DNA from: Magnolia sinica
Lineage: Eukaryota > Streptophyta > Magnoliopsida > Magnoliales > Magnoliaceae
Reading direction: 5' to 3'
NCBI RefSeq assembly: GCF_029962835.1
Contig: NC_080582.1
Location: 70,180,177-70,244,176 of the forward strand
Length of the DNA stretch: 64,000 bases
Below the pieces are notes generated by a model. The model did not search any database, was not told where the DNA came from, and worked only from the letters and a program-made list of their open reading frames with translations. Both the position numbers and the translations under genes were made by a program. Of the stretch, positions 55,851-64,000 are shown one piece after another (the first letter of the stretch is position 1; every line of letters begins with the position of its first letter).

Positions 55851-57273
55851 TGTTTCCAAAGACCTTTACATTTTAAAATAGCTTTTATTTTGAAAGAGAA
55901 ACTTCTTGTAGAATTACTAAGTGCACCATCGATGATCCAAGCAAAAAGATCAGAAGCTAAGAAAACCTGAACACCACATTCAAACTGTCCATCACGTGGC
56001 CCACATTCTTCTCAAATGTGCACTTTCTCTAAAACCATGATGAAGACAAAGGTGCATTTGCCGAAATTGATTTATTTAGAGCAGATTTTGAGGATGCAAG
56101 TGTCTCATAACAACCGAGTTAGGTTGATTCTTTCAAAAGATAAGCAGGTTCGCTCATCTGGTGGGCCACAACTAGCGTGTGAGACTAAAGCTATCAACAT
56201 TCAAGCAACTGTCTAGCATTCTGGTTTTGCAAATGGGTCAGAGCATGGTTAAAAGACTGGGCCACTTAGACCTATATGAGCAATGGGTCGGGTTTGGTCA
56301 AGCTAGGGTCAGTCCAAGCTTGAGCCATTTAATAAACAGGTCAAGAAATCTAGCCCTATCCTGACCCTCTGAGAGGCCAAAAAGCATAAGCTTGCGTGTA
56401 ATTAGTCCCTAAAGATGGAGAGGGCTTTGCAGTATATATGTGCTACAATCAGATACCACGAATGTAAGATATGAGACAGCCACCAAGTGGGGCCCACCAT
56501 GAACATTACCTAGAATAATTATTGGTGATGTACCAGGTATGCCCCACGTGTAAGCTGAATATGGAGGCTCACTTGATGAGCAAACTATTGATTGATGTCT
56601 TAAATCTGTAAATCAGCTGGTCTGTCAATGACAGGTTCGATGCCATTGAGCAGACTCCGATGTTATCGAAGTCCTGCTCGATGCCATCGTAAAAATTCAA
56701 AATTTATCATGTTGGTTGTTGTACACTTTTAAGTGTCCTGCTCAATGCCATCGAAGCCTATTCGATGCCATTGAAGGTTATTCGATGACATGGAAGACCT
56801 GCTCGATGCCATCAATAAAATCCAGAAAATTCATGTTTAGTCACTGGAACGTTTGGTCTTTAGTTTAATGCCATCGAAGTCCCATCAAAGGTGTCATCGA
56901 ATGATCACGCAGAATTGCACCAGTGCAGGATTTCTGCGGGATTTCTTTCCTATTTCAATTGTGATTCTCCCATAGTTTATAAATATTGGTATAATTGAGA
57001 TTAGGGTACACATCAAGAGCTTTATAATTTATTTAATTCGTTCCTTGGGTTTCAAGGGTTTATAAGGAGAGATTTGAGAGTTGTTCGAATCAGGTATTCT
57101 CTCTCCCTTATAATTTTCTAATTTCATAGTAATTATTGTCGTCTTGTGCCATGGGTTTTTTTTCAAAAGGATTTTTTCCATATTAAATTTGGAGTCTTTG
57201 TCATTGAGCCTTATTGTTGTTATTGGTGTACCTTGATTGATTCATCACTTTGTGCTTCCGCGATTCCCCAACA
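55851..57273 (+). repeat. LTR-like direct repeat, copy 2 (complete)
   Basis: 1423 bp from TGTTTCCAAAGACC to CCCCAACA. The 3' part has a TATA-like TTTATAAATATTGG (about 56978), a pyrimidine-rich region and a GTGCTTCCGCGATTCCCC ending, as in copia LTRs. The sequence at 56640-56910 holds repeated TCGATGCCATCGAAG-type 15-mers. No primer site follows, so solo or 3' LTR. Confidence 0.6.
56637..56915. repeat. Short-motif cluster (TCGATGCCATCGAAG)n
   Basis: At least eight variants of TCGATGCCATCGAAG spaced irregularly, several partly palindromic. A shorter version is in copy 1 at 53245-53410. Confidence 0.7.
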
Positions 57274-57644
57274 CAAAATAGCCTGATCTTTGTGGCTGGG
57301 AAGATTCAATGTGGAAGACGGCCAATTACTGGCTTGGAATTTCTTTCACATGAACGATGCTGCTACAGGTAACAAAAACGTGTATTCAACCATGTTTAGC
57401 TTACAATTCTTCTACCACAAGACATGATTGATGAATAAATTAAAAGTGGCCCATTACAAGATTGATCGTCCAATGCACTCGAAAAAACTTGGTAAAATTT
57501 ACAAGGAGAAAAAAAAAATGCTGCAACATTTCTTTTCCAGCAGCAGTTAGCATTAAAAGGAAAAAAAAAAGTAAATGACTGTACTTTCTTCTTCTTCTTC
57601 TTCATTTTTTGAGTATGAAAAAAGCATAGCTTCTATGCAAATGC
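57274..57644. other. Spacer / 3' flank of the DeSI-like gene
   Basis: Contains (CTT)n at 57588-57602 and poly-A tracts. The minus-strand transcript of the next gene should end here; no confident polyadenylation signal was chosen. Confidence 0.35.
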
Positions 57645-59333
57645 TCAGCATTGTCGCAGTGAGGAAGAACGTCGCCATTTATTTCTAATTGAAGAAGAAG
57701 AAGAAGAAGAGAAACGACTGGAACTGCTCCGAAGCTTCTTCTGCTCTCCCTCACAAATTCTTTCTTCTGATCTATGTCTCACTGCAGTGACATGAAGATC
57801 CATCGGAAGTACGCATCTACAAAGCAAACCTTCAACACCGAAATTACAAATGAAACGAGAAAATAAGTCATTAGGAAGAGAAATTACTGAGACCCACCAA
57901 ATAAAACAACATGTAGGCAACATTGGCATTGTGATTGGCGTCCCTCCAAACCAATATTTTGTGAATTTGAAAACATGCTAATCAATCACCATGTTCTGGC
58001 CCACCAATCGCATGGACTGGATCCATTCCTATGTCCATAAATCAATGATCAATGGAGGTGGTACCATTTATTTAGGAGCTAGACTACTGTTTGTGGTTTC
58101 AATCATTTCTCAAACAGGGGTGGACTCATTCGCCACAAGGCTAGCATACATGTATGTCAATCTAGATCATCCAAGTCATAGTTCTTAGGTCTCCATTCAT
58201 TCAATTTGACCACTGACCATTTTGTTCTTAACCATCACATTCAGATCAGAATCCTCTACAACACACGTAAAACACCCCAGTTCATTGGGGGGCATCCAGA
58301 TCCACAACTCACTGGGCCATGCCACAGGGAACACCGGAGATGGGACAACAACAACAGGTTTGTGTGTGGCGCCACATGGTTTGTACCTTTCATTAAACTC
58401 GTTCATCTGGTGTGAGTCACAAGGATGAAGAGATGGTATGAAAATCAGCCTGATCCAAAACTGAGGTAGGGCACAACACATGAACTTTTATAGGTTTTAG
58501 GTGCAATCTTACATTGTTGCCATTGGTGTGGCCAATCTGAATTTTGAATTGAGCTAATCTTTTATGTGTATGGTCGGTCCTTGGTTAATATAAGGTTTAT
58601 TGCCTTATGGACAGAATGAATTTCACATATATAACATGGTGGCCCAAAAGAGCTTAGTTGTTTTATGTAGAGTGTAAAAGGGGTGTTGTAGATGACATTG
58701 GTCCATCCCTTTTGATGATTGACAATAGAATTATCCCATCTGATTATAAAGCCATGCCTACATGCACAATGGGGTCCAGAATTGAGTGCTCCAGATTGGC
58801 GGTGGACGAGTTACCATTATCAGTCTAATTGAGAAGAGAGAAACACCTACCATCAACTGGGACCCATGTAGAGATCTCCACAATGAGAACTGAGTCTATC
58901 ATGCATCTACTTCTTTTTTCATTTTAAAAAAAAAAAATTTACTACATTCTTCCTATTCATTTTTATTTTTATTTTTTAGGACATCTGACTATTTATCACT
59001 CCCAAGGAAGAAAGGAAATGCAATACAAAAGAATCAATCTCTTACCAAGTTTCGCAAGGCGATTCACCCAATTCGGGATCCGCTTTCCAGTCATACGCAT
59101 GCAAGCATCATTGCAGAAATGGTTGCAGTTCTTGGTGATGAGATGGTATGTGTTGCCTGTGTACACTTCTGCTAGCTTCTCCATCAAAGACCTCACCTCT
59201 CTTGGGCCAAGATCCGTCCGTCCAATCAAGATGGATTTCCGGAATGTGAATCCAGAGCATTGTTGCGGCTCACCTTCGAAGATCCCCGTAGTCGGAAACT
59301 CATGTGCACCAAATGCATATTCCACTCCATGAA
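57645..59333 (-). CDS. DeSI-like PPPDE peptidase (deSUMOylating isopeptidase-like), 3' two exons
   Basis: A cellular gene on the minus strand. Exon at 59046-59333: acceptor CTATCAG, then VHGVEYAFGAHEFPTTGIFE with the catalytic His, QQCSGFTFRKSILIG, and TYHLITKNCNHFCND with the catalytic Cys, ending ..NWVNRLAKLG at donor G|GTAAGA. Last exon 57645-57829: acceptor GAAG, then GLLCRCVLPMDLHV, KKLRSSSSRFSSSS and a basic Ser-rich tail to a TGA at 57645. Phases match (1+288+185 = 158 codons). The family hydrolyses ubiquitin/SUMO-type conjugates; the tail resembles that of plant At4g17486-like proteins. The upstream exon with the NVYDLTP..GY-type start is not visible, so the gene is partial in this window. 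Confidence 0.88.
57830..59045 (-). other. Intron of the DeSI-like gene, with a foldback repeat
   Basis: 1216 bp from GTAAGA to the acceptor GAAG. The middle (about 58230-58650) holds a diverged foldback repeat unit, with GGGGGGCATCCAGATCC and CATATATAACATGGTGGCCC, which shows such elements also insert in transcribed DNA. Confidence 0.7.
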
Positions 59334-59648
59334 CTGATAGTGGTAGAAAATAACAATCAGCCCATTGCATATGAATATCAAACCCCAGAAAAAAGACCCC
59401 TCTATTATTTGAGAGATGATCCAGTGCTTAAGTTACATCTAGCTGCATCAGGACTCCTGGATAGTCCAGTCGGTCGATAGGGACTGTCCATTAGGTCTGG
59501 GCACGCATTTCATGGAATACCCATTAAAACCTACAATGCTAAGATGATCCAATCCATCCATAACCTCCATTTTCTGAGCCATGGATGGAATGATTACAAT
59601 TTCCACTTAATAGTGATTCTTTAGTAGCAATCCATGTAGGCCACAGCT
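59334..59648 (-). other. Start of upstream intron of the DeSI-like gene
   Basis: Sequence upstream of the acceptor at 59334-59335. A pyrimidine-rich tract ATTTTCTACCACTATCAG precedes the exon. If the missing exon lies beyond 64000, this intron exceeds 4.6 kb and contains all the transposons listed to the right. Confidence 0.4.
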
Positions 59649-59656
59649 ATTACAAT

Positions 59657-60159
59657 CAGTGTTTTAAATAGCAAATAGCGTGTAGCATAGCATTCACCCC
59701 TTTGAAGTGTGAGGTGTAAGCTACATAGCCTGTAGAACTACTAGATTTTTAATCAAGGTGCTTGGTTGCACCAATGTCATGATATTCTGTACCAAATTAG
59801 ACTGATTAATAATGAAACTTAACAAAATTTCATGATTTTTGGTGCAACGAAATGGAACCTAAAGTAATTGGAAAGGGCAATGATCGAGTAAAAAAAAAAA
59901 AAAAAGAACAATGAAACTGATTTAATATTATTTTACCATAAGCATTAAAAAGGTTAACTAATTTTGATTGGAAATGTAAAATTGTAATAAATCATTGAAA
60001 ACATCGTGTGAGCTATATAGCGGGTAGCGTATGCAAATTATCATGTAATGTAGGCTACAGGCGATTTAAGCTATTTTTATGAGCTACATAGAATTAAGGC
60101 CATGTTATGCTACGTAGCATAAGCTACACGCTACAGAGTGTAGCTATTTAAAACACTGA
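59657..60159. mobile_element. hAT MITE with exact 8-bp target duplication
   Basis: 503 bp with ends CAGTGTTTTAAATAGC on both sides (exact complements), flanked by ATTACAAT at 59649-59656 and 60160-60167. Both arms go on with GCGTGTAGC / GCATAGC / GCTACGTAGC modules. The 8-bp duplication and CA..TG termini identify hAT. No transposase. Confidence 0.92.
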
Positions 60160-60167
60160 TTACAATT

Positions 60168-61050
60168 TGTGTGGTCCATTAGAGCAGTATTGACATGTGC
60201 ACATATTCATTCACTGGATTATATTGATATTTTCTAATGTTTGTGTTTATGTGTGTTTGTGATTGTTTCTTAATAATGTATACATATAGACATTGGGATT
60301 GGGCACCATGATGAGAGGTGGCCATTATTCATCGATTAAAGGCTTGGCTGGCTTCTCACATGGTGTGGGCCATTGTTCTGTTATGCACAACAAGGGTGCA
60401 CATTGAGATGCATGTACAAATGAGATATACCTCCACCCTAATTTATGAGATGATCAAGATAAGATCTCACAAGGATCGATACAATCAGCTTCGTGATCAG
60501 TCCAATTGTGCAAGCCTATGTATTACGGCAGGGATATATCATTGGTTGATCAAATGGATCTGTGTGATGATCACGTAGATGATGAACACTTGATCATTCA
60601 CAATGGGTGAATTAAGCCGTACATGCTGCGAGATCAATTACCTACAAGCAATGGGTCGATTCTAAACTAATTGTTATGCGTAGTCCTTGTGTCCTTATTA
60701 CTCTATGCTACATTGAAAGGTCACGACAAGTTGACGCAACTTTAGTAAAGCCATGAGCATAGACCCAGCTGGATATAAAGCACAAAATCGGCCAAATTAA
60801 GATCAAGTCATGCAGATGGTTTAGAGGAAGACTGTAGATAACCAACCACGTGTTGGTTTTGATGTGCAAGAGGCTTATCTAAGACGTCAAATTGAATAAT
60901 GGTTGAATTTTATTGTGAACGGTTTTGGAAAAATATTTGTATGTTATTATATTAATATTTTTAACAGGTTTTGATCAATCAAGATTGCAAAAATAAAATC
61001 CAGTTGATCTCAAAAGTAGATAGTGTCCATCACGGTCGAAGCATTTGGAA
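60168..61050. other. Unassigned intergenic or intronic sequence
   Basis: No gene, RNA or paired repeat recognised. The 86-codon frame at 60318-60578 has no domain. Confidence 0.35.
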
Positions 61051-61059
61051 CATGATATT

Positions 61060-61320
61060 TAAAAACAGTTACATAATGGTTGTAACCATTACGTAACGGT
61101 GGGAGCCATTACGCAATACGGGGCTGTAACCATCGTTTTAAAAAATAAGGCGGGCCAATAACATTTTGAAAAAAACAAGAAGGCTTACAAGGGATCAATA
61201 TGAGGTTGATACATTTTCTTCCTTTTAAAAAAACTTAGATCGTTACAAGGCCATAACAGCCATAAGGCTAGCTGTCATGGGCACCGTCATCGTTATCGAA
61301 TACCATGACTGGGAATTGTG
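61060..61320. repeat. Palindromic repeat, probable TE fragment
   Basis: ATGGTTGTAACCATTACGTAACGG and GTTACAAGGCCATAACAGCC modules form several overlapping short inverted repeats (TGGTTGTAACCA at 61078 is a perfect palindrome). Similar in style to hAT MITE ends but no duplication was found. Confidence 0.4.
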
Positions 61321-61384
61321 CGCATGTGCATGTACATGAGGAATGATAAATGCCCAGTTGAGTCTGATTAGATAAATATTCTAG

Positions 61385-62700
61385 TAAACGGTTGGAGATT
61401 GGGATCAATGATTTCGGTATCGATAGTACTTATTGATGGCGTAGATTATCGATACGAAACCGAGTTGTAGTTTGGAAACTTCCCAGTATTAGTAGATATA
61501 TCACGATATATCGCATTGTATCGGCGTTATATCGATACATTGTGATATTGTGGAAAATATCATTACCATAAGTTCCCTGAATCATCGATAAAAATCGCAT
61601 GTATCGATGATATCGCACTCACATTGGTCCCCTTTTAAAAAATATCAGAAATTCACCAAAAATCCACAGGAAAAAAAAAAAACAAAAAAAACAAAAAACA
61701 AAAAAAAAAATAAAAATAAAAAATTCTTTGAATTTTGTTGCTAGGATTATGTTGCTAAGAGAATTTTGATGGATCCTTTTCATTTGTTTGGTGATAAAAG
61801 CACATTTAGGCTCGAAAATCGAGATAGAAGAGTGTGTGGTCCAGAAACCCAATCGGTAACTTTTTGCTGTTTTAAACTGTTTTCTTTTGTTTAAATTGCT
61901 TGGAACATGTGAGATGTAGTTAGTAATCTATGATATTACATATTTTACATACTCAATCATGGATTCTGACCTCCAATTTTGAATTTGGAGAAAATCTTTA
62001 AAAAAAATTCTATTTCACTCGTTTAACTTGCAATTAGAGTGTGGAAAAATCATGTGAGAATGCTTGGAGGCTAAGCTAATATTAATAAAACTTTTAGAAA
62101 AATATATAAAAATATATATATTAAAAAATAAATAAAAAGTAATTTTTCAAAAAAATAATAATATTTACATTGATCATATGTTATTTATGCCTTATATTTA
62201 TGTATTTATGAGTGTATGTTGATCTTAGCATCAGCCACGCTCATTTATTTATTTTTAAAAATATTTTTTTAATTATTAGAAATAATTTACAAATATATCT
62301 TTTAAATAAATGCACTATGCATTGTAGGATAGACTTGGCTTTTGAATGTATTGGTTGTGTTTTCATATATATATCTTATATGATTTGTAAATTATATAAA
62401 CTAATTTTGAATATAGTTATATTACTTTTCTCAGACAGCATCTCGTTTAAACCCCTATACAAAGCAAACCATTTATGTGTACTTGTTTTTTGTAATCTTT
62501 TGGTTTCCAAATGTGTATTGTCTTTTTTAACATCCCCTAAAGTTTCATTGAAAAATTCAAACACTTCCCAATGTTTCCCAAAAACAACGATACATTATGC
62601 GATACATGCGATATTTCCCATGCAGTAGCTGATATGTTTCCGTATCCTAAGGGTACAATACATGTGTCAATACCAATATTGAAAACACTTATTGGGATGA
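61385..62700. repeat. TATCGATA-rich repeat element
   Basis: The left part has many TATCGATAC, GATATATC and CGATACA palindromes (61410-61620). The right part (62585-62690) has GCGATACATGCGATATTTCCC and CCAATATTGAAAACACTTATTGGG. These are weakly complementary to the left terminus (TTGGGATCAATGATTTCGG). The centre is AT-rich and unassigned. Related phrases occur at 12000-13015. Confidence 0.4.
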
Positions 62701-62899
62701 ATCGTCTCTGGTTCACTTATAGATTTGATGTTATGACATCTCCTAGGGAGGATTAGTCTTAGAGGTCTCCAACTGAATCTACCTGATTGGAAGATGTAGA
62801 TTGGATTTCCTCATTAGGAGGAAGCATGGTAATTCAGTAGACTTCATTGCCACCATAACCGGGATATTGGAGTTCATTTATAATTAAGATTTCCCAAGG

Positions 62900-64000
62900 A
62901 TGGAGGAAAAGCTAAAATGTACAAAAGGTATTAGCAATGGAAGATCATATTTCAAAAGCTGACAAAGGACTAGAAATGAGAAAATTTTAGAACAAATGGG
63001 GGGGGGGGCAGACATGGTAAGAAGGTAGCGAGGCTAAACTTAAGGCATATTACAATCTCTACAATAGATTGGGGGCAAAAGAAGGTGAAAAAGAATGAGT
63101 TCACACTTGCAAAACTGAGAGAGCGGAAGGGTAGGGACTTGGATCATGTTAGATAAAAGCAACAACCATAAAATATTGGTTGCTGAAGATGAGATCAATG
63201 AGAGATAGAGAAGCTACTTCTAAAACCCGTTAAATGACAACTACTCTGAGAGCATAAGGATAGGAATCATAAATTCAAACAACACCGGAGACCATAAATA
63301 CTTTCATAAGGTTAGGATCTTTGAAGTAAAAGAAGCTTTGAGAAAGATAATGATAATAAAGGCTCTGGGACCAAATGGTATACTGATAGAGGTTTAGAAG
63401 TGCATAGGGGATACTGGTTTATTTTGGTTGACAAAGTTGTTCAACAAGATTGGAAGAACGAAGAAATGCTAGATGAATGGGGAAAAAGTACAGTGATACC
63501 TATTTAAAAGAATAAAGGGGACATACGCAGCTGCACTAATGGTCGTGGGATTAACTTCAAAGTCATACTAAGAAATTCTGGGAGAGAGTGATCGAACAAA
63601 AGTTAAAAGTGTGAGACAAATGTATCAGAAAATCAGTTTTAATTTATGCCAAAAAGGTCTACAATCAAGACTATTTTCCTACTTGGATAACTGATGGTGA
63701 AATATAAGGAGAGGAGGAAGGATCTCCACATGGTCTTTATTGATTTTAGAGAGCATACAATAAAGTCCCAAGAGAATTAATAAGGTGGGAGTTGGGACAA
63801 AAAAGAGTCCCAGGAGGATATACTGACATTAAAGATATGTACGAGGAAGCAGTAGTAAATGTGAGGACCACTACTGGAGAGAAACGAGTTTCCAATTATT
63901 GTAGGCATACAATAGGGGTTGCTATTGACCTTGTATCTTTTTAAATTAGTTATAGACAAGTTAACAAGTCATTTACAAGCAAAGGTTGGTGTATGTTATT
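62900..64000 (+). pseudogene. RTE-type LINE, reverse transcriptase region, continues past window
   Basis: Read across frames: EAKLKAYYNLYNRLGAKEG (about 63030-63085), the KALGPNGI..EV.KCIGDTGLFW block at 63360-63425, LTKLFNKI, then a region matching IPIYKNKGD..SC.NYRGI (63500-63560), DLHMVFID.E.AYNKVPREL (63725-63780), RVPGGYTDIKDMYE, VRTTTGEK and a final LFKLVIDKLTSHLQAKV at 63935-63990. In an intact element the catalytic FADD box comes just beyond, outside the window. Frameshifts and stops show it is dead. A G11 run at 62998-63008 interrupts the linker. Confidence 0.8.

Noticed and set aside
61619..61852. Phe-rich 77-codon minus-strand frame
   Set aside because: Translation of a poly-A/AAAAAC tract.
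62212..62628. 138-codon hydrophobic frame
   Set aside because: AT-rich repeat DNA giving Phe/Ile/Leu codons; no signal, domain or splice context.
1..64000. An undescribed multi-gene system
   Set aside because: No cluster of intact co-oriented unknown genes exists; all long frames belong to known retroelement families or the DeSI-like gene.
1..64000. tRNA, rRNA or organellar insertions
   Set aside because: No cloverleaf with A/B boxes and no conserved rRNA or plastid sequence noticed by eye; tRNAscan-SE and BLAST would settle it.

Overview
This is nuclear DNA of a flowering plant, almost entirely intergenic. It is AT-rich and packed with decayed retrotransposons and non-autonomous DNA transposons, with at most one recognisable cellular gene. 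A dispersed quasi-palindromic repeat built around CCACCATGATGTATGTG, which I associate from memory with magnoliid-type woody plants, makes an early-diverging angiosperm plausible; that is inference only. Layout: 1-2.1 kb holds a possible short minus-strand exon and a 971-bp terminal-inverted-repeat (TIR) element. 2.9-13.2 kb is an old Ty1/copia element (copia-1) split in its RNase H region by a younger, structurally complete but pseudogenised copia element (copia-2, 6519-11424, 188-bp LTRs, 5-bp target duplication CCTCT). 13.2-17.2 kb is mostly unassigned, ending with another TIR element. 17.2-46.4 kb appears to be an ancient tandem duplication of a roughly 5-kb unit (blocks A-B-C, then A'-B'-C'). 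Copy 1 was expanded by a block containing a complete but dead Ty3/gypsy element (20034-25906) and two LTR-like pieces. Copy 2 was expanded by a minus-strand LTR-type element (36966-40028) and a third copia element (copia-3, 40116-45360). In several places each copy preserves the empty site of an insertion in the other. 46.4-52.4 kb holds a degenerate minisatellite that reverses orientation and is split by a foldback transposon, then two TIR elements set back to back in TA microsatellite DNA, one with a further element nested inside. 52.4-57.3 kb has two direct copies of a copia-type LTR with a minus-strand gypsy LTR wedged between them. 57.6-59.3 kb carries the last two exons, on the minus strand, of a DeSI-like PPPDE peptidase gene whose upstream exon or exons are not visible. 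59.4-64 kb holds a textbook hAT MITE with an 8-bp target duplication, AT-rich repeats and a plus-strand RTE-type LINE running off the window end. No tRNA, rRNA or CRISPR was recognised. The retroelement genes are all broken by stops and frameshifts, so nothing here looks autonomously mobile. I did not find a credible undescribed biochemical system; the novelty lies in repeat architecture. The foldback repeat core, found with several different end types, is the observation most worth pursuing.
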